NCBI RefSeq assembly: GCF_015354445.1
Contig: NZ_JADKYT010000002.1
Span: 372,001 to 436,000 of the forward strand
DNA: 64,000 nucleotides
Source of the DNA: Methylophilus sp. QUAN
GTDB lineage: Bacteria; Pseudomonadota; Gammaproteobacteria; Burkholderiales; Methylophilaceae
Direction of reading: 5' to 3'
The position numbers and the translations under genes were made by a program. The number at the start of each line of letters is the position of its first letter. The stretch's first letter is position 1. Positions 9,579 through 18,479 of this stretch are shown one piece after another. The notes under the pieces are model-generated. The model did not search any database. It saw only the letters and a list, made by a program, of their open reading frames with translations, and was not told where the DNA came from.

Positions 9579-11270
9579 ATGAGTCAAACCGGGATTGGCG
9601 AACTGGCAGCGCCACTCAGCGAAAATATAACGCAGCGGCAGTTTATGCGTCATCGTCTTGTGCGTAAAGTACAGGACCATACTCATTTTTTGGCGATGGC
9701 AAGCATGGTATGCGGTTTGCTGGGCTTTCCACATTACCTGTTAGACGTAGATAACAATGTCTGGCTGGCACAACTACTCACTTATCTCACATTTATTCTG
9801 GTGAGCTACAATTTGCTGCTCGAAAACGGCCGCACCAATCTGGCCATGCTCACTATGTCGCTGGTCACCATTAGTTTGTTTATGGTGCAACTTTCCCCTT
9901 ATGCCGCCGATTTTAACGATACTGCACATCTGCTGCGCATTGCGAATGACCTGCAGGTGCAACAAGACTCAAGGCTGGTGGAATATGCCTCAGGCGCTTT
10001 GCTGGCTTGCCTGATTGCCATTTCCTATCTATTCCAGCGTTCTGGCTGGCTGGCTACCAGTCAGGCAATTTTGTGTGTTGCGGTGATGATTCCCTTGATC
10101 CCGCTGCTGGGTTTTTTGTGCGGCATTGCCCATCCTTACGGCCTGATGCCACCATTAGCGACCCTGAGTGGTTTGTTATGTGCCTTTGGTTTATTGGCCA
10201 GGCACGCGTCGCATCCGCCCATGAGTTATTTATTGTTGATGGACGATAACGGTAAGCAGATACGCTTCAGCATTGTGTTCTTAAGCTTTTTTGCCATCAT
10301 GTTGGCCAGGGCTGGCGTCGAGTTTGAAGACAATATGCGTGCATTACCGGCGTTAGTGGTGGTGGCGATTCTGGCCATTGTCTATACCATGACGGTGACT
10401 TATTACCGCAAAGGGCAAAGCACCGACCTAGTGCTCCCGGCCACGGATATGGACTTTGCCAGCCAATTGGAAGCAGCGTTGGATAGTCAGCAGTTTTTTA
10501 TGGTGTATCAACCGCAAGTCGATTTCAATACAGGTAAGTTAAAAGGCGTTGAGGCGCTGGTGCGCTGGCGGCATCCCGAAAAAGGCGTGATCTCACCTGA
10601 AAAATTTATTCGCGTGGCAGAACTCACTGGCCTGATTGTGCCTTTAGGCAAATGGGTGATGCGAACCGCTTGCACGCAGGCAGCGCAGTGGAACCATCAC
10701 CCGGTATTGGGACAGATGGAAGTGGCTGTGAATGTGTCTGCTTTGCAGCTCAAGTCCGGCACGCTGGTAGAGGATATTTTACGCATCCTGGCTGAAACTG
10801 GCTTACCGCCACAGCGGCTGGTGGTGGAGCTGACTGAAAGCTCTTTTGTACAAGATGATGGTGAAAATGCCCGCATCATGCATCGCTTGAAACAGGCAGG
10901 CATCAAACTGGCAATTGATGATTTTGGCACCGGGTATTCGTGCTTGTCTTACCTACGCGATATTCCTGGTGACTACTTAAAAGTCGACCGTTCATTTGTC
11001 ATGGAGTTGCCAGGCCATAACAAGGCCGAGGCAGTGATTCAGGCCATTGTCAGCCTGGGCAAGAGCCTGGATTACCGCATTATTGCCGAAGGCATCGAAA
11101 ACGAAGCCCAGGCCAGCTTTCTCAAAGGCATAGGTTGCGATATCGCGCAAGGTTTCCTGTTTTCACGGCCGCTGGAAGCACCGGCTTTAGAGCATTGGGT
11201 GGCTAACGACCTTGCTGTCAGTACAGAATCTGTCAATCCATCATCATTGGTGGCGAACATTAGTCGCTGA
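9579..11270 (+). CDS. membrane-anchored EAL-domain c-di-GMP phosphodiesterase (copy 1)
   Basis: A 563-aa protein. The N-terminal half (about 35-280) is a set of about seven or eight hydrophobic helices forming an unrecognised membrane sensor. A C-terminal EAL domain (about 295-545) follows. The catalytic set is intact: GVEALVRW, the Asn in AVNVSAL, the Glu in ELTES, IDDFGTGYS, the Lys in LKVDRSFV, AEGIEN and QGFLFSRP. There is no GGDEF domain, so it should only hydrolyse c-di-GMP. It is followed by a same-strand paralogue, a tandem duplication. It sits between the two sulfate-binding-protein loci. Confidence 0.9.
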   Translation: MSQTGIGELAAPLSENITQRQFMRHRLVRKVQDHTHFLAMASMVCGLLGFPHYLLDVDNNVWLAQLLTYLTFILVSYNLLLENGRTNLAMLTMSLVTISLFMVQLSPYAADFNDTAHLLRIANDLQVQQDSRLVEYASGALLACLIAISYLFQRSGWLATSQAILCVAVMIPLIPLLGFLCGIAHPYGLMPPLATLSGLLCAFGLLARHASHPPMSYLLLMDDNGKQIRFSIVFLSFFAIMLARAGVEFEDNMRALPALVVVAILAIVYTMTVTYYRKGQSTDLVLPATDMDFASQLEAALDSQQFFMVYQPQVDFNTGKLKGVEALVRWRHPEKGVISPEKFIRVAELTGLIVPLGKWVMRTACTQAAQWNHHPVLGQMEVAVNVSALQLKSGTLVEDILRILAETGLPPQRLVVELTESSFVQDDGENARIMHRLKQAGIKLAIDDFGTGYSCLSYLRDIPGDYLKVDRSFVMELPGHNKAEAVIQAIVSLGKSLDYRIIAEGIENEAQASFLKGIGCDIAQGFLFSRPLEAPALEHWVANDLAVSTESVNPSSLVANISR

Positions 11271-11467
11271 AGCGCTATATCTTTGGTTGCTTATCTATAA
11301 TTTCATGCCATTTCATAGCAAATCATCCATGAGTATCAATTTAATTTGATTTAAAGGATGATAAAACCCTGTTTTATTTTATGTTGGTCTCAATGTAATT
11401 GCGCCTATAGTAAAACAAAACTGCCTGCCAGCGCGGGCAATAATAATAGATAGCGACAGGGGGCAAC

Positions 11468-13096
11468 ATGTCAGTATCCAGCATTGACTGGTCAGCTGTA
11501 ACTGTTCAGGAATGTACAACGCAACGTCAGTACATGCGGCATCGATTTCTTAGAACGGTACAGAAGTATTCTCCTTGGCTGGCGCTCGCCAGCATTGTGA
11601 GTGTGCTGCTAGGGTTCCCATTGAGTGACCTGCACCACACGTTTGAATTAAGTGTGCTGCAGAGTGTGAGCTACCTTATTTTTGTGGTGGTGAGTTTGCG
11701 AGTTATCTATGACACCAGGCGTGAACATCCCATGATCGGGTGGCTCATCGGCAGCGTCTTGCTCGGTTATGTGCTGCAAGCCTATTGGTTGTTAAGCAGC
11801 CACGCCTCTTTTAGCCATATCGCCTCCATCAACAGCTTTTCACAAGTGGTCAGCCATGGCCAGATTGCGACCGATTTCGGTATGTCTTTGCTGGTGATCG
11901 CCGGCTTCTTGTTGTGTCACTATCAATGTAACCGGGCTAGCCAGGCCGTGCTTAGTGTCGCGTTGTTGCTGCCGGTGACTGGCTTGCTGGCGCGTGCTTA
12001 TGGTATTCCGGATGCCTATGGGCAGCTTTCCATGTTGTCTTGCCTGGGCGGCTTGCTGTGTGCCTCGGCCTTGTTGGCCAAGCAGGTCTCTCAAACCTCA
12101 ATGAGTTATCTGCTGTTGATGGACGATACTGGCAAGCACCTGCGCTGGATCGTCAGCTTGCTGTTTTTGTGTGCCATCGTGTTGGGCGGCGTGGGTGTGT
12201 ATTTTAAACACGACTACCGTTTGACGCCTTTGATTATCACGCTGGCATTGATCTCAGTCGTCTGCATCATGACGTTTACTTATTACCGTAAAGGCGTCAT
12301 GCATGAGCAGGTGTTACCGCCTGAAGACCTGGCCTTTGCCAGCGAGCTGGAGGCGGCGATTGCGCATCAGGAATTTTACCTGGTCTACCAGCCGCAACTG
12401 GACTTTATGACGGGTGAACTCGTTGGTGTCGAAGCATTAATCCGCTGGCAACATCCGCAACAAGGCGTGGTGTCGCCTGCCAAGTTTATTGGCGTGGCCG
12501 AGTTGACCGGCCTGATTGTGCCCATGGGCGCCTGGGTGTTAAAAGCGGCCTGCCAGCAGGTGGCTGCCTGGCAAGAAGGGGCATTGAGCAAGGCCAAAGT
12601 GTCGGTGAACGTTTCGCCCATGCAGTTACGCTCACCAGGCTTTACCGATTATGTGCTGCAAGTGTTACGTGAAACCGGCTTGTCTGCTGACCGCCTGGTG
12701 ATAGAACTGACCGAGAGCGCCTTGATTCACTCTGATTGTAAAGGCACTGATAGCTTGCAGGCGCTCAAACAATTGGGCGTCAAGCTGGCCATCGATGATT
12801 TTGGCACTGGTTACTCATGCCTGGCCTATTTGCGCGACATTCCTGGTGATTATTTAAAAGTAGACCGGTCTTTTGTCAATGACGTGCCTGGCAAAGAGCG
12901 CTCTGAGGCGGTGACCAGCGCCATTGTAGTGCTCGGCAAAAACCTTCATTACCAGATTGTGGCCGAAGGGGTTGAAACACAAGCCCAGGCCGACTACCTG
13001 AAGAGCTTAGGTTGTGATTTGGTGCAAGGTTATTTATACGCCAAGCCCATGGAAGAGCAAGCCTTGCAACAATGGGTGAGCGCAAGGCTTGCGTGA
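11468..13096 (+). CDS. membrane-anchored EAL-domain c-di-GMP phosphodiesterase (copy 2)
   Basis: A 542-aa paralogue of the preceding gene, sharing TTQRQYMRHRFLRTVQ at the N-terminus, MSYLLLMDD(N/T)GK in the membrane region and TYYRKG before the EAL domain. All catalytic residues are present (GVEALIRW, VNVSPMQL, ELTES, IDDFGTGYS, LKVDRSF, AEGVET, QGYLYAKP). The membrane regions have diverged more than the EAL domains, suggesting different input signals with the same output. A 197-base gap with no terminator hairpin that I can see separates the copies. It converges on the TAXI gene. Confidence 0.9.
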   Translation: MSVSSIDWSAVTVQECTTQRQYMRHRFLRTVQKYSPWLALASIVSVLLGFPLSDLHHTFELSVLQSVSYLIFVVVSLRVIYDTRREHPMIGWLIGSVLLGYVLQAYWLLSSHASFSHIASINSFSQVVSHGQIATDFGMSLLVIAGFLLCHYQCNRASQAVLSVALLLPVTGLLARAYGIPDAYGQLSMLSCLGGLLCASALLAKQVSQTSMSYLLLMDDTGKHLRWIVSLLFLCAIVLGGVGVYFKHDYRLTPLIITLALISVVCIMTFTYYRKGVMHEQVLPPEDLAFASELEAAIAHQEFYLVYQPQLDFMTGELVGVEALIRWQHPQQGVVSPAKFIGVAELTGLIVPMGAWVLKAACQQVAAWQEGALSKAKVSVNVSPMQLRSPGFTDYVLQVLRETGLSADRLVIELTESALIHSDCKGTDSLQALKQLGVKLAIDDFGTGYSCLAYLRDIPGDYLKVDRSFVNDVPGKERSEAVTSAIVVLGKNLHYQIVAEGVETQAQADYLKSLGCDLVQGYLYAKPMEEQALQQWVSARLA

Positions 13097-13117
13097 GTGC
13101 TGCTATCAGGCACGCAA

Positions 13118-14455
13118 TCAGTTGCCCGCTGTAGTTTGAAACTTGTGATGGTTGAGTTTAGACCTGACCAGCTCAATATGCGCGCGTAGCTCGTAAGCAT
13201 ATTGTGAAAAGGGTACTGGTAACTTCACATTAACCACTTTGGCTTCAATATCATTGAGCTTGTCCAGGCATTCCTGCACGTCTTCTGCACTTTTGATCTC
13301 CTGTAACTGGGTGTCCAGAAAGCGCAACTCACCGTAATAACGGAACAGTTTTCGTTTCACCAGCCACACATACACCATCGGGATAATCTTGGTCAGCGGA
13401 ATCAGCAAGGCCAGTAATGGCAAGATCACGATCAAGGTCCGGTTCACAAATGTCGCCGCCCAAAATGGCAGATATTTATCAATAATCGGCAAGCCAGATT
13501 TGTAAAAATTAAGTGCCTGCGTACTCAGTGGAAAGTCGGTATCCTTGGCCGATGGAAACTCACCCTTGCTATTAAACATGCTCGGGCCACCGTGTACTTC
13601 AGCAATCACTTTCATCATCAGGTAGACCAGGGCTGGGTGCATGTTTTCTTTCACCACCAGTGTGGCGGTCGGGGCGACCAGATGCACATCGTGGCTGGGG
13701 GTATTGCGTGCCAAGTCCATGGCACCTTCGGGTAATACCAGGTGGTGCATAAACGCGAATTTGCGTGAAAAGGCTTCTGCGGTGTCCAGGCTGAGTAAGC
13801 GCAGACGTTTGTCCGTCACCATTTCATGAACCATGCCCGAATTGGCGACATCGACAAACAGTGCGGCATCGAGTTTACCCTGGCGCAAGGCCGTGGCCGC
13901 CTCTTCACCGCCAATCTCGACAAGCCTGGTATTGCTGGCATTAATTCCGCTTTCATTAAGCAAGGTGCTGACTAAGGTGTGCGTGCCATTGCCTGCATAG
14001 CCGATGGCAATACGTTTGCCTTTGAGCGCAGATAAATGCGTAGTGCTGGCTTTGCAACGGCAAAAAATCCACACCGGCTGGTAATACAAACTGCCCAGTG
14101 ACAACAATGAACCAGCGCCTTCGCTATGGGCCACGCCGTCCTGGATAAATGCAATATCAACGTCTGATTCAGCGTCTTTTAACAAGCGCAGGTTTTCGGT
14201 GTCACCAGAGGTCTTGCGCAACGTGAGCGTAATGCCTTCTTTTTGCAAATAAACACCGTAAATAGCGGCAAATGCGTTGTAGTTTAGATCGGACTCGCCG
14301 GTGGCGATCACAATTTTGCGAGGTGGCGCCGGGTCTATGAATTTATAGGCAAAAAACAGCGCCAGGCAGATTAGAAGCACCGACGGCAGCGTTGCTTCCA
14401 GCATCTCTCTGGTAAAAATTGAGGTGAATTTGTTATTGCGTGGATCAAATTTCAT
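13118..14455 (-). CDS. TAXI-family (TRAP-type) solute-binding protein with two membrane anchors
   Basis: A 445-aa protein with one N-terminal membrane span (about 20-38), a large extracytoplasmic TAXI-like binding domain (about 45-330; ATGESDLNYNAFAAIYGVYL, DIAFIQDGVA, GYAGNGTHTLVS) and a second span near 338-362. An approximately 80-residue cytoplasmic tail follows. Canonical TAXI proteins are soluble and work with DctM-like permeases; none is visible nearby and this one is membrane-tethered, so it may be a sensor or an orphan receptor. The terminator of the cysteine desulfurase operon separates it from that operon. Confidence 0.8.
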   Translation of the reverse strand: MKFDPRNNKFTSIFTREMLEATLPSVLLICLALFFAYKFIDPAPPRKIVIATGESDLNYNAFAAIYGVYLQKEGITLTLRKTSGDTENLRLLKDAESDVDIAFIQDGVAHSEGAGSLLSLGSLYYQPVWIFCRCKASTTHLSALKGKRIAIGYAGNGTHTLVSTLLNESGINASNTRLVEIGGEEAATALRQGKLDAALFVDVANSGMVHEMVTDKRLRLLSLDTAEAFSRKFAFMHHLVLPEGAMDLARNTPSHDVHLVAPTATLVVKENMHPALVYLMMKVIAEVHGGPSMFNSKGEFPSAKDTDFPLSTQALNFYKSGLPIIDKYLPFWAATFVNRTLIVILPLLALLIPLTKIIPMVYVWLVKRKLFRYYGELRFLDTQLQEIKSAEDVQECLDKLNDIEAKVVNVKLPVPFSQYAYELRAHIELVRSKLNHHKFQTTAGN

Positions 14456-14561
14456 CGGTCAATATTCTGTGTATAGAGGGCAGCAACCGCTTGGTCGATA
14501 GGGGGATTTTACAGAGGGTTGGCCAGAATGTCACAACTGACGATGATTGGCGGGCACCGGC

Positions 14562-14596
14562 AAAAAAACAGCCATTCACCGGCCGGTGAATGGCTG
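14562..14596 (-). terminator. Rho-independent terminator ending the encapsulin operon
   Basis: A perfect 28-base palindrome (14569-14596, half-site CAGCCATTCACCGG) is followed on the minus strand by seven T (14562-14568). It begins 16 bases past the end of the cysteine desulfurase gene. Confidence 0.95.
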
Positions 14597-14611
14597 CCAG
14601 GATAAACTGCG

Positions 14612-16513
14612 TTAGGCGTGATAAGATGCTAGCCGTTGTAGGACTGCAATCATGCGGTCGATTTCTTCATAGGTGTTGTAAAACGCCAATGAAGGACGCA
14701 CCGTGGTTTCTACCCCAAAGCGGCGCAAAATCGGTTGCGCACAATGATGGCCAGAACGCACGGCAATGCCTTCTTCATTGAGCGCTGCACCGACTTCTTC
14801 ACTCTGATAGCCTTTGAGTGCAAATGACAGCACGCTGGCTTTATGCTTGGCTGTGCCAATCAAGCGCAGGTTGGGGATCTGGCTCATGGCTGCGGTGGCA
14901 TATTCAAGCAAAGCATGCTCGTAGGCCGCGATGTTCTCAATGCCCAGGCGTTCCACATATTTCAGCGCTGCACCCAAACCAACTGCATCGGCAATATTGC
15001 CGGTGCCTGCTTCAAACTTGGCAGGCGCCGCGTGGTAGACCGTTTTTTCAAACGTCACGTCCTGGATCATATTGCCGCCACCTTGCCAGGCCGGCATGTC
15101 TTGCAACACATCTGCTTTGCCATACAGCGCGCCAATGCCAGTCGGACCGAAGATTTTATGGCCTGAAAACACAAAAAAGTCGGCATCCAGCGTTTGTACA
15201 TCGGTACGCAGGTGCGAGACGGATTGTGCGCCGTCCAGTAATACTTTGGCGCCAACCCGGTGTGCCATGGCAATCATTTCTTGCGCCGGTGTGACCGTGC
15301 CCAAGGCATTTGAGACTTGTGTGAAAGACACCAGCTTGGTTTTTGCCGTGAGCAATTTCTGGTATTCCTCCAGCAAAATCTGACCACTATCATCGACCGG
15401 AATCACCTTGATCACCGCGCCTGTTTCCTGGCATAGCTGCTGCCAGGGCACGATATTGGCATGATGCTCAAGGTTGGAGACCACGATCTCGTCACCAGTG
15501 CCAAGATGCTTCTTGCCCCAGGTTTTGGCCACCAGGTTAATCGCTTCGGTGGTGCCACGCACAAAAATCACGTTATTCACCGACGGTGCATTGATAAAGC
15601 GGCGCACGGTTTCACGCGCATCTTCATAAGCATCCGTCGCACGCGCCGCCAGTGCATGCGCTGCACGGTGGATATTGGAGTTTTCGTGCTGGTAGAAATA
15701 GCTGATACGGTCTATGACTACCTGTGGTTTGTGCGTAGTTGCAGCGTTATCAAACCACACCAACTGACGACCGTTGACGCGCTCGTTCAGAATCGGGAAG
15801 TCGCGGCGCACGGCATGCACATCAAAGGCCGGATGCGCAGAGGCGGGCAGGCTACCGATGACAGCTGGCTCAGCTTGCAAAAAGTAAAATGATTGCGCGC
15901 TGCCCGCAGATGGTTTGTTGGCCGGTTGCGTGGATGCTGCTGATGACGGTGACTGGCCCGCAGCTGTGCCCAACCAGCGATCAAGCTCCTGCTGATAGGG
16001 AATCTCTATGCCCAGTCCGGCAAAAGCGGCTGGTGCCAGGTAAGCGGCGTCAGGCTGCAACACATTCAGGTGTGCTGGATGGTTATGCAGCGGATCACTA
16101 GCCAATGTTTCTACGCCAGGCGCGTAAGTGAGTTGCTGCGCCTGTGTTTCCAGCGTAACGGGCTGCACTTGCGACTGGACGTAGCTAGGTGACGATATGC
16201 CCAAAGCGCTGCCCCCCGCATTGCCCAGTTTCGTCGTCAATGAGTCAGTGGCTGGCACAGACGGTTGTGGCGTATGCGAACTAGCCAATGATTGCGCAAA
16301 GTCTGCTGCGGCAAACGGGGCCGTGGCCGGAAAGCCTTCGGCGTAAAGATCATTTACCAGTTGCGTCAGGGTGGCGGTATCCAGCACCCCCGTATTTTCC
16401 AGTTCGCGACCAACGCCCAGCGCAGCCGTCATCTTCGGATGCTCACCCGGCAGTGAGGCTAATATCGCCTCAGGCTCAAAGCTTGCTAAATCGATTGAAT
16501 TACTTGTAGTCAT
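14612..16513 (-). CDS. encapsulin-associated cysteine desulfurase with N-terminal cargo-loading extension
   Basis: A PLP enzyme that takes sulfur from L-cysteine, giving alanine and an enzyme persulfide. From the ATG at 16513 it has 633 aa. Residues about 1-228 are Ala/Pro/Ser/Gln-rich and probably largely disordered. Residues about 230-633 form a SufS-type desulfurase: His in NLEHHANIVPW, PLP lysine about K453 (VFSGHKIFGPTGIGALYG) and catalytic cysteine about C591 (VRSGHHCAQP). Such extensions load cysteine desulfurases into family 2A encapsulins. The gene starts inside the end of the encapsulin gene (14-base overlap). An upstream in-frame ATG at 16534 is a possible alternative start. SufS itself is about 400 aa, so the extra length is the cargo domain. 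Confidence 0.93.
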   Translation of the reverse strand: MTTSNSIDLASFEPEAILASLPGEHPKMTAALGVGRELENTGVLDTATLTQLVNDLYAEGFPATAPFAAADFAQSLASSHTPQPSVPATDSLTTKLGNAGGSALGISSPSYVQSQVQPVTLETQAQQLTYAPGVETLASDPLHNHPAHLNVLQPDAAYLAPAAFAGLGIEIPYQQELDRWLGTAAGQSPSSAASTQPANKPSAGSAQSFYFLQAEPAVIGSLPASAHPAFDVHAVRRDFPILNERVNGRQLVWFDNAATTHKPQVVIDRISYFYQHENSNIHRAAHALAARATDAYEDARETVRRFINAPSVNNVIFVRGTTEAINLVAKTWGKKHLGTGDEIVVSNLEHHANIVPWQQLCQETGAVIKVIPVDDSGQILLEEYQKLLTAKTKLVSFTQVSNALGTVTPAQEMIAMAHRVGAKVLLDGAQSVSHLRTDVQTLDADFFVFSGHKIFGPTGIGALYGKADVLQDMPAWQGGGNMIQDVTFEKTVYHAAPAKFEAGTGNIADAVGLGAALKYVERLGIENIAAYEHALLEYATAAMSQIPNLRLIGTAKHKASVLSFALKGYQSEEVGAALNEEGIAVRSGHHCAQPILRRFGVETTVRPSLAFYNTYEEIDRMIAVLQRLASYHA

Positions 16514-17414
16514 AGTAATGGTCAACTCCGACATCTTCCAGTACGGCAATCGCATCTTCGGTCAGTACTGCCAGTGAGCAATACAGAGAGACCAGGTAGG
16601 ACGCAATCGCTTTATGGTTGATACCCATGAAGCGCACGGACAAGCCCATGGTTTGTTGGCCAGGCAGGTTTGGTTGATACAAACCAATCACGCCTTGCTT
16701 GCTTTCGCCTACGCGCAGCAACAGGATTTTGGATTTGCCGTTGACGATAGGCAATTTGTCGCTAGGAATCAGCGGTACACCACGCCAGGTCAGGAATTGT
16801 GAGCCAAACAATGACACGGTTGGCGGTGGCACGCCACGGCGGGTGCACTCACGGCCAAAGGCAGCAATTGCTTTCGGGTGCGCCAGAAAGAAGGCAGGCT
16901 CTTTCCAGACTTTGGTCAGCAATTCGTCCAGGTCGTCCGGAGTAGGGAAGCCATTACGGGTTTTCACCGTTTGTGACTTGGCCACGTTGTTCAGCAGGCC
17001 GTATTCCTTGTTGTTGATCAGTTCGCTTTCCTGACGCTCTTTCACCACTTCAATGGTCAGGCGCAATTGCTCTTTGATCTGGTTGTGCGGGCTGCTATAA
17101 AGGTCAGACACGCGGGTATGTACATCTACCACGGTGTTGACAGCGTTCAACACATATTCACGGCCCCATTCTTCGTAGTCGACAAAAGTCGCTGGCAGTT
17201 CTTTTTCGTCTTTGTTGGAGCAATCGACCGTAATGGCGTTAGGATCTTTGGCTTTGTTGACGCGGTAAATACCAGCTTCTACCGGTACCCAATTGAGCAA
17301 ATGCACCAACCAGCGTGGGCTGATGGTGCTGAGCATGGGCACCGATTTGGTGGCATTGGCAAGCGTTCGTGCGGCGACATCGCCTAAGGCGCTTTGGGTT
17401 GGTTGTTCAGACAT
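16500..17414 (-). CDS. srpI-like: family 2A encapsulin shell protein (SrpI-like)
   Basis: A 304-aa HK97-fold shell protein of the SrpI type, which self-assembles into an icosahedral compartment. Recognised from the overall sequence (PRWLVHLLNWVPVEAGIYRVNK; FLAHPKAIAAFGRECTRRGV; GSQFLTWRGVPLIPSDKLP; MGLSVRFMGINHKAIASYLV). It lies between serine acetyltransferase and a cysteine desulfurase with a long disordered N-terminus, the defining gene set of family 2A. There is no signal peptide, so assembly is cytoplasmic. A strong ribosome site (AAGGAGAAT) precedes the ATG. The known cargo of this family is the desulfurase, and elemental-sulfur storage has been shown for relatives. A rhodanese gene, often present, is absent here. 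Confidence 0.93.
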   Translation of the reverse strand: MSEQPTQSALGDVAARTLANATKSVPMLSTISPRWLVHLLNWVPVEAGIYRVNKAKDPNAITVDCSNKDEKELPATFVDYEEWGREYVLNAVNTVVDVHTRVSDLYSSPHNQIKEQLRLTIEVVKERQESELINNKEYGLLNNVAKSQTVKTRNGFPTPDDLDELLTKVWKEPAFFLAHPKAIAAFGRECTRRGVPPPTVSLFGSQFLTWRGVPLIPSDKLPIVNGKSKILLLRVGESKQGVIGLYQPNLPGQQTMGLSVRFMGINHKAIASYLVSLYCSLAVLTEDAIAVLEDVGVDHYYDYK

Positions 17415-17472
17415 ACAATTATTCTCCTTATTAAGCTAATTAATTAGCGGCTAAAAACTGAGTGGTTAAAAA

Positions 17473-18375
17473 TCAAGCAGCCACCGGAATCGGTTTGGCA
17501 TCCGAATGTGCTTGTGTGACATGACTATTGGCGGGCACGCTGCGGGTCACCCAGACATTGCCGCCAATAATAGAATGTTTGCCGATCGTGATGCGGCCCA
17601 GAATCGTGGCACCGGCATACACCACCACATAGTCTTCCAGAATCGGGTGACGTTCAAACTTTTTGACTAGATGGCCATTGGCATCTTTGGGGAAGTTTTT
17701 GGCACCCAATGTTACGGCCTGATACAGGCGGACATGACTGCCAATAATGGCAGTTTCGCCAATCACGACGCCCGTGCCATGGTCGATAAAAAAGTGATCC
17801 CCAATTTGCGCGCCAGGATGGATATCAATCCCGGTTTGCGAGTGGGCAATTTCGGTGATTAAACGCGCAATAATGGTCAGGCCCAGACCATGCAATACAT
17901 GCGCGATGCGGTAATGAATCAAGGCCAGGATGCCAGGGTAGCTGACCAGGATTTCATCGACACTGTCTGCGGCCGGGTCGCCCTGGTAAGCTGCTTCCAG
18001 GTCGGTATCCAGTTGCAGACGGATATGTGGCAACTGCTCGGCAAAAGCGTGTGTGATGGCATGCGCTTGCGTATTAAACTGGCTGGAGGGGCTGCCAGGT
18101 GCTTTAAAGGCGAGTTCCAGGCGTACTTGCTGCTGCAACTCACGCAAGGCTTTATCTAGTGTGGTGCCGACATAAAAGTTAATGGCATGTGCTTGTATAT
18201 CAGAGTCGCCCAAACGATTGGGAAACAGGGACGCGGCCAGCCAGTCCACGCATTTCCCCAGGGCTTTGCGGGCGGGCAATTTGGGCGGCTGTGACAAACG
18301 CTGGCGCTGCTGCAAGGCGCTTTCGCGTATGCTGGCCAGTTGTTGCACGATGTGTTCAATCGCGATCTCTTCCAT
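17473..18375 (-). CDS. cysE-like: serine O-acetyltransferase, long EpsC-type
   Basis: Transfers acetyl from acetyl-CoA to L-serine, giving O-acetylserine for cysteine synthesis. The 300-aa product has a helical N-terminal domain (about 1-165) and a left-handed beta-helix C-terminal domain with hexapeptide repeats and the signatures DIHPGAQIGDHFFIDHGTG, VVIGETAIIG and VTLGAKNF. It is distinct from the 244-aa CysE at 44.6 kb. It is first in the encapsulin operon, 58 bases before the shell gene. Pairing it with a desulfurase looks paradoxical, as one makes the cysteine precursor and the other consumes cysteine. This fits a cysteine-to-sulfur flux into the shell. Confidence 0.92.
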   Translation of the reverse strand: MEEIAIEHIVQQLASIRESALQQRQRLSQPPKLPARKALGKCVDWLAASLFPNRLGDSDIQAHAINFYVGTTLDKALRELQQQVRLELAFKAPGSPSSQFNTQAHAITHAFAEQLPHIRLQLDTDLEAAYQGDPAADSVDEILVSYPGILALIHYRIAHVLHGLGLTIIARLITEIAHSQTGIDIHPGAQIGDHFFIDHGTGVVIGETAIIGSHVRLYQAVTLGAKNFPKDANGHLVKKFERHPILEDYVVVYAGATILGRITIGKHSIIGGNVWVTRSVPANSHVTQAHSDAKPIPVAA

Positions 18376-18420
18376 CGGCTATCCAATCCTGTATCTAAGG
18401 CATTGACTGCTGTACAGACG

Positions 18421-18458
18421 AAAAAAAAGCCAGCTGCCCCTCCTGGGGAAACTGGCTT
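18421..18458 (-). terminator. terminator-like hairpin in the leader of the encapsulin operon
   Basis: On the minus strand AAGCCAG and CTGGCTT close a hairpin whose inner stem is CCCC/GGGG, followed by eight T (18421-18428). It lies 46 bases upstream of the serine acetyltransferase start and points towards it. No annotated gene ends here on this strand. It is therefore either an attenuator in the operon leader or the end of a short RNA. Confidence 0.8.
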
Positions 18459-18479
18459 CCAGGTGTCTGGTCAGCGTTA

